This document shows positions 1 to 13,251 of a stretch of DNA of 64,000 nt, in pieces. The notes beneath the pieces are model-generated. The model worked only from the letters and a program-made list of their open reading frames with translations. It was not told the DNA's origin and did not search any database. The first letter of the stretch is position 1. The number at the start of each line of letters is the position of its first letter. Both the position numbers and the translations under genes were made by a program. The DNA comes from Liquidambar formosana (lineage: Eukaryota > Streptophyta > Magnoliopsida > Saxifragales > Altingiaceae): NCBI GenBank assembly GCA_039720395.1, contig CM077829.1:20806685-20870684 (forward strand), given 5' to 3'.

Positions 1-302
1 CATTACTGAACTAAAAGTGGTTCCTGACATAGAGAAGTCCTTACTATTGTTTTTGTGACAATAATGGGGCTATTACTCAAGACAAGGATCCACAGTCTCA
101 TCAAAAGTCCAAGCTTTAAGTGGCGATTCCAAGTGATTAGAGAGATCATTGGAAAGGATGATACATACATATAGAAGATTTAATTCAATAGAGAATGTTA
201 GAAGACCCCTTCACTAAAGCTATGACCCAAGTGTACTGGATCACCACTGACAGGATATGGTATGAGATACATAGTGGATTGGCTATAGTGCAAGTAGGAG
301 AT
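1..302 (+). pseudogene. Copia RNase H C-terminus remnant and polypurine tract
   Basis: The first codons read ITELKVVPDIEKSL, matching the FIAELGVVPDIEKSL region of the copy at 24165. This is the end of the copia RNase H domain that precedes the conserved DNNGAI, SHQRSK and DPFTK blocks. Here those blocks are spread over shifted frames with stop codons, so the region cannot be translated. It ends in the purine-rich AGTAGGAGAT at 293-302, the expected plus-strand primer, directly before the LTR. Assignment to copia RNase H rests on motif order and on the adjacent LTR. Confidence 0.75.
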
Positions 303-1999
303 TGTTAGGATTATGCTCTAGAGCCAATCATAGAAATGATTGTTTAGGGATTAGGAACAATCAATTGATTTCATTTATGCATGTCACATTTATTATTGAT
401 TTAATAAAAGGGCTTATTCTATTATGTTTATATGCATTATTTATATTTACATAATATGTCCATGGAGTTAGAGTTGAGAATATGGAATTACAAAGTGTTG
501 TAATTTTGAGACTGTAAATATATCTCTGTATTAAACTCCTAAATCATTCCTAGTTGAAGGTTCACTATGATGGACAGTAATGAACCATATGACTAGCACT
601 TGTTAGGTTGACCCTATAGGAGGATAGCTAGTCTCAAGCTATTTGTGTGGAGACACTACAACCAACAAGTGGGTGCCTATTATAGAATAGGTACACTGAA
701 TGTGACCATAGATATGAGATAAACTGAATGGAGTTTTAACCTACCTGTCAATCAGTTTCTCATTGTTATAGTGGTACAAGTAATCCTTAGACCTGAGACA
801 CCATGGTTGCCTTATACATATAGCTTTAGAACTTTGATAACACTAAGTGCAAATCTTTATAGGGGTCTGTAAGGGTATTCATTGGCCCTATTGCTATGTG
901 TGTGAAGGCATGTGAGTGATCAACAAGGAATCCATCACTCTTAGGAAAAAGGGAGTGAATGTCTCATATAGCATTCATTGAATATAACTCATTAAATCCA
1001 TGGGCCCATGGTAGTATGAATATGGAAAGGAGTTTCCATAAGTTCATCATTGAGTTGATATTAATGAATGAGTATAAAGTAATTGAACTAGGGACTTGAT
1101 AGACTTCCATGTCCTATTAGTTTAATTGGAGACATTGTGTTGATGGAAGGATGTAATTGTAACCTATAAACTATAACAGAAGGGTTCTTTGTAAATGACT
1201 ATTCACCTCATTAAGGACCACACCATGAGCCATATGCTAGGTGTTACTCATGGTTAGTAGAAGCCCTAATTGATATAAATGAGTTATAATCAATTAGGGA
1301 ATTGGAAGGAGTTCCAATTAGACTCTAAATAGAAAGAGTTCCATTGTGCACACCTCGTGCTATCCCTTCTACTTGATGATGTGAACCCAATGGGTCACAC
1401 ACTGAACATGCTAAGAGAGCTTGAAAGTCTATGAGAGAAATGGCATAAGTGAATAAAAGAATTGTTCTTAAGGGGCAAATTTATATGGGATATAAATTAG
1501 AGGGGTTAAGTTGCAATTATGTATAATTACAACTTAACTCATATGAGGAATAGGATTCCTCACTAGGGCCAACCCTATTAGTGGCTATATAAAGCCTCAC
1601 ATGTGATGTGATGACATCACTTGAATCACAATCACTCCTCCCAAGTGCTAGCCGAAATTCATAGGAGGCTCTCTCTCTCTCTCCCTCTTCTCCACCTCTA
1701 GCAACAACAAGGAAAAATAAGGAAAGGACTTCAAGTTCAAGCTAGGTGTGGATACCGTTGGAGGCAGTACACTTGGATTGCTCATTCATTGCTACCCGGA
1801 GTTCAAGCTTAGAGCAAAAAGGAGAAGACAAAGCTTGGAGCATAAAGGAGAAGACTTTGTTTAAATGTAAGTATCCTAAATCTCTTTGTAGTTAGGGTTT
1901 TTGTTTTGTATTATGCATAATTAGATTCATGGGATTGGGAATCATAGGAAAATTTTATTCCACCTTTGTATGTTTTCTTCGCTAGTTCGATTCCCAACA
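303..1999 (+). repeat. Copia 3' LTR, family A (1697 bp)
   Basis: Starts TGTTAGGATTATG and ends GATTCCCAACA, the TG...CA ends of a copia LTR. It has a TATATAAA promoter motif at 1586-1593, followed by a CT-rich stretch at about 1670-1690. By eye it aligns along its whole length with the LTRs at 12166-18300 (minus nested insertions) and 24471-26161. Confidence 0.9.
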
Positions 2000-3547
2000 A
2001 ACCTAACTAACATGCATAACAACATAGAAATCCACTAACATAAATGCAATAATTATCATGATTATTCCATATGCAAGACATACATAACAACCATGAAAAG
2101 AAACAATTTGAAAATCCTAACCTAGCATGCTATATGCAACTAACATGAAATAAGAACAATGGAAACCCTAAACTCACAAACATGCATTAAAACCTACGAA
2201 CTAACTCTAAAACAGGCAAAACTCATCATGGATATCATTATTATCACATATATTAACTAATAGAAACATCAATCCATGGTAGAAATCACAACAGTTGCAT
2301 ACGTTAAATCTAACAAAGAGAAAACCCTAATTTCAGCCTTAAGAGTTTAGAACATACCTTGGGTTAAGCCTTCTTTGCTGCTGTAGAAACTCTCTCTTGC
2401 TCTTGTGGATGACTTGAATAAAACTTCTTCAAGGCTACTGCAAGAACTCCAACTCTCCTTTAGCTCTCTCTCTCTCTTATTCTCTCTCAAACACTTAGGT
2501 TTAATGCATAAAGTGGCCTCCCATTGCTCCTTCTTGTGCTGAAGCATAGGGGGTATTTATAGAGTTCAATTAGGATAAACCAATGGTTAGGATTAAAACC
2601 CTAAAAATTAATCCAAGGGTTATTAGAGACTCCCTTGGTGCTTAAGTAAATCAAAAGTTACCAAAAACTAGAACGAAACACGTCCAAAAGAGCCCAAGTA
2701 CGTCAAAATAGGTAAGAGTTCGCTTCAGCAACAAAGTAGAGCAAAAATAGGAAAGTGGTCTCGGGTGACCACCAGGCCTTGGGTGGCTAGTTGCCTAGGC
2801 CCCTTGTGGCTAGCCTCCCGGGCTTGGGGGGTCACCCGAGCTCACTTCAGCTTTTTGCCTATTTTTTACTCATTTTCCTTCTAGAAGTGTTTAAGGGGGC
2901 AAATCAACTCTGATTTTGATGAAACAAAAGCCAAAACGACCGTGTTTCGATAAGGAATACATTTTGAACATTTTAGGGTGAAAACCACTAACTATGGGTG
3001 CATGGTTAGGTTTGATAAAGGCGGTTAACCGCTATGCACTACCTTTGCAAAGCAGAGGTATGCACATAGGATTGAACCAATGTTTTCCAAACCAAAATTA
3101 AACTTTTTAACACACTTTTAGGGATGAAATAATGACTAATTAAAGTCAAATTGAAAAGATTTGATTGGTAATTGTGAGTCAATTTAAGCTAACCCAAAGA
3201 AGGGTCAATTAACCAACTTAAACTATATTAAGCCATTTTAACCCTAAGCCATTGATTCATCAAATTGAACCTAGAAATACCTCATATGCATCAATATGAA
3301 CTCTAATTGACAATTTGGAGATCATTTCAAGGTCAAATGGAAAGTTTGTGACCCAAAAGACGATTATGCCTCTTAAGTCACAAAAGCTCTTATTATCCCT
3401 CAAGATCAACTCCAAATTGAACCAAAATTCATATCCAATGTCCTTGTGACTCTAGAAAACTAATGCAAGTAACTAGACTAAAAAAAAAACAAAAACATGC
3501 ATAGAATGACAAACCCTAGTAAGGTGGTGCAAAAATGGGGTGTGACA
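2000..3547 (+). repeat. Family C LTR, 3' portion
   Basis: This is the second half of a long LTR. It ends GCAAAAATGGGGTGTGACA at 3547, the same end as the complete solo copy at 13252-16038. Its middle (about 2340-2660) aligns with 12120-12165 plus 26167-26460, and 2760-2850 is a GC-rich block built around gggtgacc/ggcggctagc words that recurs at 26540-26620. The 5' part was displaced leftwards by the copia insertion that ends at 1999. It holds no coding sequence. Length and terminal sequence suggest a gypsy-type LTR, but no attached polyprotein is seen, so the superfamily is an inference. Confidence 0.75.
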
Positions 3548-3744
3548 CTAGAAATGCCCCACTCCTAGAGCATTTCACTTCGCTTCTTTGAAAAATAGGG
3601 TTTTTTTTTTGCGTTTAATCGCATGCTAAGGAAATCAAAGTTGCAGAACAAAGTCAAAATCATGAAGAGCATGTCAAAATCTTTCTAACACCTCCGGAAG
3701 CACCTCAATCAGAGTTCCCAAGCTCAATCTGATCTCGTGTGCAC

Positions 3745-4260
3745 TCCAAAAACTCAACTTTGGTAAAAAAGTCAACCATGGTAAAAAAATCAACTTTGCA
3801 GTCATTCAGAAGGAAACAGCAACACAAGCCCATTGCTAGTAGTCTCTTGACAATCTGAACTTCGGAACATTGAAAAAGATGTTGCAAGCCAAAAAGTCAA
3901 CTGTGGTCAACTATGTTGAGAAAGTCAACTTTGTAGTCATTTAAAAGGAAACAATGAGACAGGACCGTTGCCACAAGTCCCATCCCAATCTGAGGTCCAT
4001 AACACTGAAAAAGTCCATGCGGATCCCATGCACACAAAAAGTCAACTCTAGTAAACCTTGATCAGAAAAATTTGAATTTGCAGGCATATTGAAGAAAATA
4101 ATGAAAGGAATCTAGTGCAACTCACTGCATCTCAATCAGAGCTCGAAAACTCAAAAGGGTTGCAAGCGGGTCCTACACAATTTGAGCAGCACAGAAAGTC
4201 AACTTTGGTCAACCTTGATCAGAAAAAGTCAACTCTCAAGTCAACCTGAAGAACATGATA
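3745..4260 (+). repeat. Degenerate ~140-bp tandem repeats rich in AGTCAAC
   Basis: Four diverged units, with landmarks near 3765, 3893, 4037 and 4195. Each contains AAAAAGTCAACT, a second GTCAAC about ten bases on, and in two units CTTGATCAGAAAAA. GTCAA is the reverse of the TTGAC W-box core recognised by plant WRKY factors. Whether that matters here is inference. Confidence 0.6.
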
Positions 4261-5625
4261 AGAAAAATCCATAGCCACTGATCTCACGTCATTTGGAGTT
4301 TAAGAAGTTAAAATATTTCCAATTGAAGTTTTAGAGGGAGCCAAGGTGGGCCCCGCATGCCTCGCAAAGCAAGTGAGGTGTAGGACTGGGATTGAACCTC
4401 AAAATTGGATGGATGAGATCATTTAATCTATTTACACTTGAACCATCCACTTTCCCTTTAAATACCCCACTAGTTTCATCCATTTTGCAAGCTTTGGGGA
4501 GCCGAGAAACCACTACCAAATTAAAAAGAGAAAGTACAGCACTTCTAGAGAGAGAAGCTCCCAAGAGTGGCCAGCCATAGGGGGAGGAGCTCCTCTTTGC
4601 TCCACCACTCCACCACCACACCTCCACCACTTCACCACCACCACCACCACCTTTACCACTTCCACCACCACAAAGCCACCATCAAACCCACTCAAAAAGC
4701 CTTCCCAAGGTACTGTCCAAGAATACCTAACCACACAAAACCTCCATTTTTGGGCTTGGGTAGCTAGGAAAAACACACCCAGAAACTGCTGTATTTTTGC
4801 TACGGAACGACTGTTAACTTCGTGTCTTCTTACTGTCACCTTCTTATCGGGTGACTGGTAACTTCACTGTGTTACCACTGTTTTACTTCCAAATCACTTC
4901 AAAGCTTGTTCAAGCTGATTCCACCACTCCAAATCACCTACCAAACACCAAAACACCACAAAAACACCTCCCCCATGCCTGGTTCAAGTGAGTGAGAGTG
5001 GGTTGTGTGTGTACAAAGTATATGTAATTCAAAGAAAGCAAGCAATACAAAGCAAAAGCAAAAGCAAAAGAAAGTTTCAAAGGAAAGGTATAAAGATGTG
5101 ATTTTTTGTCTATTTCATACGTTTTAATTGTGCTACTAATTTTTTTGCTCATTGAAGCTTGGGAGGACTTATATATAATAGAAAGAGACGTATTATGTAT
5201 AGACTCTGTGCACAAAAATCATTTAGGGGTTCTTGTTTGTGTTTGAACATATGAGATTGAGCAAATCTATCAAGATAAACCTCCCTAAAGGTATGGTAAC
5301 GAGCTCCCTTGAAAGGGTGGAACCAAGCCTAGCGCATGCATATAAACATTAACAAATAGATTTGGTCAATTTTGTGTGTTTAGGCCAAATAAGAAATCCC
5401 TATGGTTTCAATCATGCTTGGATGTCCAAAAAAAAAAAAAAAAAGATGATATGGCATGAATTGTAAATCAACTTTCCTAATCTTTGTTTTGTAGAGTATT
5501 ACTCCGATGTCTATAAAAAGGCAAAGAAATGGAGTTTAGTTTGCAAATAGCTGCACGTGTGTACTTCCAAATAGGGCTAATTGCTATGCACTCACAAATA
5601 GCACCAAAAAGCTTGATTTTTTAAT

Positions 5626-5985
5626 ACACACATATCACAGATGCACAGTTTTTTTTAGGAGTATTTTGATACACCATTAGGCTGCCAAAATTTTTACTCA
5701 ACACACATGATCACAGATACACAGAGTTTTTCTAGAAATATTTTGATATGCCGTTAGGTTGCCCAATTTTCCCTACACATATCACAGATGCACATAATTT
5801 TTCTAAAATATTTTGATATGCCGTTAGGCTACCCAATTTTCCCTACACATATCACAGATGCACATAATTTTTCTAGAATATTTTGATACGCCGTTAGGCT
5901 ACCCAATTTTTCCTACACATGACACAGATGCACAAAATTTTCTAAAATATTTTGATACGCCATTAAGCTGCTGAATTTTTGCCAC
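5626..5985 (+). repeat. 70-bp tandem repeat, about five copies
   Basis: The phrase ccctacacat atcacagatg recurs at 5771, 5841 and 5911, exactly 70 bases apart, with older copies near 5626 and 5701. Each unit also carries a TTTTGATAYGCCGTTAGGCT block. A diverged half unit lies at 6225-6345. Non-coding. Confidence 0.85.
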
Positions 5986-5999
5986 AAAGCATGACACAC

Positions 6000-6235
6000 A
6001 CACACTTGCTATATCAAAAGCATGTTATATATTCTTACTATGTCAAAAGCATGTCATATACACTACTTTTTTACAAAGCATGTCATATTCACTAACTATT
6101 TCACAAAGCATATCACACACGCACATACTTGCTATGTCACAAAGCATATCACACATGCACATACCAGCTATATCACAAAGCATGTCACACATGCATTACT
6201 TTGTCACAAAGCATGTCACACATGCACTAAAGTTT
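6000..6235 (+). repeat. Short tandem repeats (ACAAAGCATGTCACACATGCAC type)
   Basis: About seven imperfect copies of a 25-45 base unit containing caaagcatgtcacac and atgcacatac. The overlapping short open frames here are repeat artefacts. Confidence 0.7.
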
Positions 6236-6539
6236 TCTGGAATATTTTTAGACACTGGAAGGCTGCCCAATTTTTTCCATGAAAACATATGTTGCATACA
6301 TCTCTAGAATTTTTCAAATATTTTTTGAGACGCCGAAAGGCTACTGAAATTTCTGTAGGATGTTTACCAAATGAATAGTCCAAATTGATCATTTCTATTC
6401 ATCCTCATCTCATTTCAATGTGAAATTCATAAAAAATGGTACCATTTACCAACAAAAAAATGCATTATTTATTTTTCATATGTCAAAAGGCTATTCAATT
6501 TTCTGCAAATATTTGCATAAAAATCAATTTTCTGCAAAT

Positions 6540-7130
6540 ATTTGCATAAAAATCAATTTTCCTTCAAATTCAATCCAATTCAATTCCAATCATTTCAAAT
6601 CCATTCCAATTCAATCATTTTCATCCAGATCCATTTCAATTCAATTCCAATCATTTCAAGCCAATTTCAATTCAAATCAATTCATTTCATTCCAAGTCAA
6701 TTCAATTCAAATCCATTTTCATCCAAATTCTTCAAAGCATTCAAAATCAACTTTCAATATTTCAAAATGCTTCCAAATCAATTCAATTCTTCAAGGTGCC
6801 ATCCAAGTCTCACCAATCTCATATCATTTCATATATACCATGATTTGTAACGCATCTTTTGAAATAAAAAGTATGCTATCTCTAATTGCATCTTTTGAAA
6901 TTCAAAGCACATGCCATATTTCATGACACGCACTTGCACTTGACATTGGGTTATCACACCCTTTTCAATGCATCTTTCAAAAGTAAAAGTAAATGCCATC
7001 TTTCAAAGCATCTTTCAAAGCAAAAGTAAATGCCATCTTTCAAAGCAAAAGCAAAATCAAATGCCATCTTTTCAATGCATCTTTCAAAAGCAAAAGCAAA
7101 TGCCATCTTTCAATAAATTCTTTAAAATCA
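6540..7130 (+). repeat. Low-complexity ATTCAATTCCAATC and CATCTTTCAAAGCAAAAG tracts
   Basis: From 6540 to about 6760 the sequence is a degenerate run of ATTTCAATTC/CCATTC words. From 6965 to 7115 it is four or five copies of gccatctttcaaagcaaaagcaaat. Open frames of 102 and 168 codons across it are compositional: their predicted products are runs of Phe, Gln, Ser, Ile and Asn. Confidence 0.7.
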
Positions 7131-7744
7131 AGTTAGGGCCACATTTTTGCACAACCTAATGTCAATATCATATGCATGCTTCATTTTGGGAATTTGTTTA
7201 AAATTTTGTACTATTGAGAATGTAATTTAGAACGTGGCAACAGTGGTTTCAATCCACGAATGTGAGGGGGTGCTAATACCTTCCCCCTCCTCAACCGAGC
7301 CTCTGTATCCATAATCTTTAGGTAACACAAACATTAGGAGTCAATGAAATCCAAGTCGGACTTAATTGCTGATTTTTGGATACCCAAAAGACGATCAGTT
7401 ACGTCTTTAAACCGATAACTGATGGCGACTCTAAGTTCTGCTTTTCTGTAAACGTTCCTCTTTTTAGGGAAACATTCATTTAAAAGCAAAGCAATCTAGA
7501 AGTGTAGACCATACTAATTCCAAATCACCAATTGTAGATAAATAGGCCCTTCAATCAATCAGCACTCCACACGCCTAGGGAGGGAGTCTAAAAGAAAAAG
7601 CAAAAGCAGAGAGAGTAAGAGAAAGAAAAGGGACACCAGATGTCACGCAGTGACTGTTGTAATGCCCTGAGTCACTTCTTTTGGTTCAAGAGAGAGAGGT
7701 GGGGGTAGCGACATCTTGTAATAATAATTGCCAATTTACATGTG

Positions 7745-8040
7745 TTTAAGTCGTTAAATTAACCCAATCAAATTAAGAGACCAATTAGGGTGATGTGAGT
7801 GCCTATGGGCTTGGCCTAGAACCTTTCCACACCGTAACTTTGCCCCTGAATCCATATTTTTTGTTTTAAAGACTTTGCTTTTCCTTTTAATGGAGTCATG
7901 TGTATTTTGAAGATAAAGAATATTATTAGGGTTTCCTCTGTTGCCTAAAAATGGGGTAACGACTTCTTGTTTTTCATAAGAGATTATGTGGGCCATTTTC
8001 CTAGATTCACAGGTCTTATGACCTCTTAACAAGTAAAAGG
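7745..8040 (-). repeat. Family C LTR, fragment of its 5' part, inverted
   Basis: Read on the minus strand this matches 13320-13560 and 10380-10510: the words ggattcaggggcaaagttac, ggttctaggc, and cctataggcactcac keep the same order. It is a detached inverted piece of the family C LTR start region. The 8041-8285 stretch beside it shows no recognisable feature apart from an A-rich run near 8250. Confidence 0.6.
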
Positions 8041-8285
8041 TTTTAGTTCAACTTATATGACTCCCTCTCAAGACCACTCATATGGGCTTTGTCCTATAAT
8101 TGTCCCTACATATGAGACGAGATAATTGCATGTGTTCAAGTAGATTGGTCAGGTACATAAACATGTCGAAACCTTCGGCCAAGGCCAGTTCTGAGTTATT
8201 TGAGGCTCTAGGCGAACTCTTAAAATGGGGCCCTCTTCCCTCTATACATATAAAAAAAAAAAAAGAAATTCTACTACTAAGTACC

Positions 8286-10227
8286 TGTCACACACCATTT
8301 TTGTCACCTTAGCTAGGGTTTATTATTTCGTGTAAGTTTTTGTTTCCTTTTTTAGTCTAGTTTTTTGCATTGAGTTTTTTATGGCATTGAAGATCATGTG
8401 TATGAATTTTGGAGTGATTTGGAGTTGATTTCAATAGTTAATAAAAACTTTTGTGACTTTGAGGGCATAATCATCTTTTAAGTTGTATACTTTCCATTTG
8501 ACTTTGAAATGAATACTGAGTTGTTCCTTTGAATTCATATGGATATATAAAGTCTATATATAGGTTTAATTTAATAAATTAATGGTCTAAAATCAATTCG
8601 GCTCATAATGGTTCAGGCTGGCTAAAAGACCCTTTCTTGGTTTGCTCAAATTGACTCATGTGGCCCACTCAATTTTCTCATTTAACTTCAATTGGGCTTT
8701 ATTTACTTCATAAATATGTTTAAAAAGGTTTAATTTTGACTTGGAAAGCATTTGGCTCGACCCTATGTGCAAACCCTAGCTTTGCGACGGTGGTGCATTG
8801 GGGTTAGCCGCCTTTACAAAACTTAACTATGCACCCATGGTTAAGGATTTATGTCCTAAAATGTCTAAAAATGTATTCCTTTTCAAACCACGGTCGTTCT
8901 GGCTTTCATTTCATCAAAATTGAACTTAATTTGATCCTCGAAAGACTTCTGGGAGGTAAAGGAGTTTGAACTGAGATGAGCTGATGGGGCTCCTTGGGTA
9001 ACCATCCAGGCCTGGACGATTACCCGAGCTCTCTATCTTTGAGTAGGATTCTGCTTCTCCTTCCCCCTTTTGACGGATTTCTCTGCCCTTGTAAGTTGTT
9101 TCCTTCTAAGATTGAGTAACTTTGAGTTTTTTGAGCACCAAGAGAGTCTCTAATAGTCCTAGGATCATTATTTAATGAATTAATCTTAGCCATTGGTTTA
9201 TTAGGTCAGTTCCCTATATAAAGAATATGATATTCAACACATAGAAGGGCCACAAGTGCACTTTACACTTAGGGAGAGAGGGAGCTATGAGATTAAGAGT
9301 TAAATAATATCAAAGAGAAGTTCTCTAACCCTAAAGAAGCAAGAAACGAAGTATTTCAAAGGCAAGAGAAGTTTTACAAAGGTAAACCATCCTTTCAATT
9401 GCTGAAATTAAGGTTTCTCCTTTTTTCTTCTCCTTTTTCTTCTATGATAGTTCTAGTGCATGTAGTAACTCTACATATTAATTGAATTCAATGCTTTTAT
9501 GATGTGATATGTATGATTTTAGGATGGTTCATGATTTAATATGCTTGAAAATCCTTAGTTACTAGGGTTTTGAAAGTATTATCCTTTTTATCCTTTCAAA
9601 TCATGCATGTTTTATATAACCTATTTGCTGTGATAATTGCCATGAATTAATGCTTTTGTTAGTTAATATAAATGATATTTATGATATTTATGATAGTTTG
9701 AGCATGTTTTAGGGTTGGTTCATGGGTTATTATGCATAGTTGTGAAATTAGGGTTTTTGTAATCCTTATTTCATGAAAATTTCATACAACATATTTAGCT
9801 TAGTTTTGTGAGTTGTTGCTCATCATGGTTGATCTATATTTGTTACATATAGTTAAATCATGCTAGGTTTGCATTCATATAGTGAATTAGGTTTTTGGAG
9901 ATATTATCCCTTTCTAAGGATAATTATCTTTTTCGCTAGGTAGGGTTTTACATTAGAGCTTTCTAGGATGTGTTTAAGCATGAAATCACTTCTATTGTGT
10001 TCTAGGATATATTTTTTATGTAGGATATGATGATTGCACTTCCCCATAATGGGCTTTTTACGTAAAATTATCTTAGGATAGTTTTGCTTAAGAAAGCTCG
10101 CCATAGGAAGTCCTTTTTTCATATTTTACATAAAATATTATCTCTTTGGTTGGAATAGACCTTGTTATCATGTTTATTGATATTATTGGATGTTCTCATG
10201 ATTATTGGTATGTTTTTTTTTAGTTCT
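8286..10227 (-). repeat. Family C LTR, minus strand, 5'-truncated
   Basis: Begins TGTCACACACCATTTTTG at 8286, the reverse complement of the family C terminal ...GTGTGACA. It runs through the inverted equivalents of the 3' half, the TATA region (ctatataaag at about 9214) and the catgcat-rich middle. It stops at 10227, where a plus-strand copy of the same family begins, so the first part of this LTR is missing. No coding sequence. Confidence 0.7.
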
Positions 10228-12165
10228 TGTGGACCCCGGAAATTAGGCCCACAAGGGTTCGGCAAAAAATTGGTGAAAGACAAAGGGAAGGAGTCGCCAC
10301 CTCATTTTTTAAGGGAAAAGAGGAAAACCCTAAAATGTTTTATTTTCCAAAACAAGTGACTCCATGTTTAAAAATGGTAAGGCAAAAGATTTTTCGAAAA
10401 TCAAAGATTGTAGATTCGGAGGCTAAGTTACGATATAGGAAGGTTCTACGCAACGCCTATAGGCACCCATATCGCCCTAATTGGTCTCTTAATTTAATTG
10501 GGCTAAATCAAAGTCTTAAACACACATAAAATATCAATTATCATCACAAGGCAGCATGCATATCATCCATTCATTCATCCACATAAGCAAATAAATCAAA
10601 GAAAAAGAGAAAAGAGAAAGAGGGGATAGAAAACCTAGGATATTTAGTATCCTAGGCGGACTTGAACCTCACGAAGAGTGCCTACGTACTATATATGGAA
10701 ATACATGGATCAAAATCCACGTAGTTCAAATGGGAATAGGGTTATAACCTAATAGTGGCCTATGGTAAACCCTAAGTTTCCTTTCATAGATAAGAGAGTT
10801 TCCAAAGATAAATAATTTTCAAAAGATCTTTTTAGGAAATATGGAACTTCAATAAAGATAGAAACTTTCATTTGAAAAGGAATTTTTTGTAAAGGAAACT
10901 GTAAAGGCATACCATATCCCCCTATTAGGAAATAACCCTAGGAGGGAGAAAGGGAAAGTTTTAAGGAAGGAAAGAAAAGTGAATTAAGGCACTTTCAAAC
11001 CCTACTTACCTTAAGCAAAAGCAACCTGTCAAAATAACCACCCCATTGCATAAGGTAAATTACTTTATTTGCAAGATTTCATCTTGTAATAGCCAAAATA
11101 ACCACCCCACATTGGTGGGGTAATTGCACTTGTCATATCCCACTTTCTATGGGTTTGTACCTGTCAAGCACCTACAATTTGCATGCAAAACACACCAAAA
11201 AAACACCAACAAACCAACCTAGTTTCTAACCAAGCAATTATCATGCTTAAATATAGGCTATCACATGCTCAAAATGTGTCATTAAGAACAGTAAACAGAT
11301 CTGGACAGAATTGAAATAAGGCTTAAAATCACCCATAAGTCATGTAAATAACACGAATCATGAACTAACTAAAACCCTAATTCAGCCCTATATGCAATGA
11401 CATGCAAAAAACCCTAAAACAACTATATGAATGCCAAAGTCATCATAGTTATCTAATATGCAGCACATATATAGCAACTATGAAGAAAAACTAAAGAAAA
11501 TCCCTAAGCTACTATGCTATATGCAACTTTCCTAAAACAAGGATGAATGAAACCCTAGAATCACAATTGTGCATAAAATCACATAAAATAACTATAAATC
11601 ATGCAAAACCAAATATGAACAGCCTTCTAATCATGCATATTAACCAATAGAAGCATCAACACATGATAAAGATATAGGCTTGCACATGAAATATAGCTAT
11701 TCTAAGCAAAAACTCAATTTCAGCACAAGAGAAACCCTAAAATCCCAACTATGCGTTATATCACATAAAACAACCCTCTAGCATGCAAAACAGCCTATGA
11801 ACAACATCCTAATCATGCATATAATCTAATAGGAACAGCATGACATGATAAAAATATATGCTTTAATATGCAAAAGAGTTATTTCATGCAAAAAACTAAT
11901 TTCAGCACCATAGAAACCCTAGAATCACAAACTCACATGAAATCACATGGAATAACACTACAACATGCATAACTACCCATGAATGATATTTTTATCACAT
12001 ATATTAACCAGTAGAAGTATCAACATATGATAAAAATTCAACCTTGAACATGAAATAATGCTATTCTAGGCATAAACCCTAATTTCAAAGAGAGAAAGGA
12101 TAGGGGAAGGTATACCTATAGTGAAGCCTTTTGCTGCTGTAGAGACTTCTTCTCCTCTTATGAAC
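10228..12165 (+). repeat. Family C LTR, left part (interrupted by copia)
   Basis: Starts TGTGGACCCCGGAAATTAGGCCC, matching the start of the complete solo LTR at 13252. It is cut at 12165 by the copia element, whose 5-bp duplication TGAAC is 12161-12165, and resumes at 26162. The sequence is AT-rich and non-coding, with many catgca and aaaccctaa words. Confidence 0.8.
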
Positions 12166-13251
12166 TGTTAGGATTATGCCCTAGAGCCAATCATGGAGAT
12201 GATTGTTTAGGGATTAGGAACAATCAATTGATTTCATTTATATATGTCACATTTATTATTGATTTAATAAAAGGGCTTATTCTATTATGTTTATATGCAT
12301 CATTTATATTTACGTAATATGTCCATGGAGTTAGAGTTGAGAATATGAAATTACAAAGGGTTGTAATTTTGAGACTGTAAATATATCTCTGTACTAAACT
12401 CCTAAATCATTCCTAGTTGAAGGTTCACTATGATGGACAGTAATGAACCATAGGACTAGCACTTGTTAGGTTGACTCTATAGGAGGATAGCTAGTCTCAA
12501 GCTATTTCTGTGGAGACACTACAACCAACAAGTGGGTGCCTATTATCAGAATAGGTACACTGAATGTGACCAAAGATATGAGATAAACTGAATGGAGTTT
12601 TAACCTGCCTGTCAATCAGTTTCTCATTGTTATAGTGGTACAAGTAATCCTTAGACCTGAGACACCATGGTTGTCTTATACATGTAGCTTTAGAAGTTTG
12701 ATAACACTAAGTGCAGATCCTATTCAGGGGTCTGTAAGGGTGTTCATTGTGTTAGAGTTATGCCCTAGAGCCAATCATAGAGATGATTGTTTAGGGATAA
12801 AGGAACAATCATTTGATTTCATGTCACATTTATTATTGATTTAATAAAAGGGCTTATTCTATTATGTTTGTATGCATCATTTATATTTACATAATATGTC
12901 CAAGGAGTTAGAGTTGAGAATATTGAATTACAAAGAGTTGTAATTATGAGACTGTAAATATATCTCTGTACTAAACTCCTAAATCATTCCTAGTTGAAGG
13001 TTCACTATGATGGACAGTAATGAACCATAGGACTAGCACTTGTTAGGTTGACTCTATAGGAGGATAGCTGGTCTCAAGCTATTTGTGTGGAGACACTACA
13101 ACCAACAGGTGGGTGCCTGTTAATAGAATAGGTACACTGAATGTGACCAAAGATTTGAGATAAACTGAATGGAGTTTTTACCTGCCTGTCAATCAGTTTC
13201 TCAATGTTATAGTGGTACAAGTAATCCTTAGACCTGAGACACCATAGTTAC

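Larger units (their letters stand above)
1..1999 (+). mobile_element. Copia LTR retrotransposon, 3' part (family A)
   Basis: The right end of a Ty1/copia element whose left part lies before the window. It contains the last bases of the RNase H region, a polypurine tract and a complete 3' LTR. The LTR is the same family as those at 12166 and 24471. It was inserted into an older family C LTR, whose sequence resumes at 2000. The target duplication cannot be checked because the left end is missing. Confidence 0.9.
3548..7480 (+). other. Repeat-rich non-coding stretch, probably another long LTR
   Basis: No gene is seen in this 3.9 kb. It has a TATA-like TTTAAATAC near 4457, a CCACCA-rich block at 4600-4680, and three kinds of tandem repeat listed separately. 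At 7225-7440 it has the sequence style that ends Tat/Ogre-type LTRs: a gggggtgctaataccttcccc block followed by TGGCGACTCTAAG, comparable to 50517-50740. I infer a long LTR or leader of a degraded gypsy element. No TG start or target duplication could be fixed. Confidence 0.4.

Noticed and set aside
4513..4839. 108-codon minus-strand and 66-codon plus-strand frames over a CCACCA-rich block
   Set aside because: Low-complexity His/Pro or Val/Gly runs created by the CCACCA repeat.
8100..8312. 70-codon frame as a host gene
   Set aside because: Ends in an A-rich run and the start of a family C LTR, with no recognisable domain or splice context.
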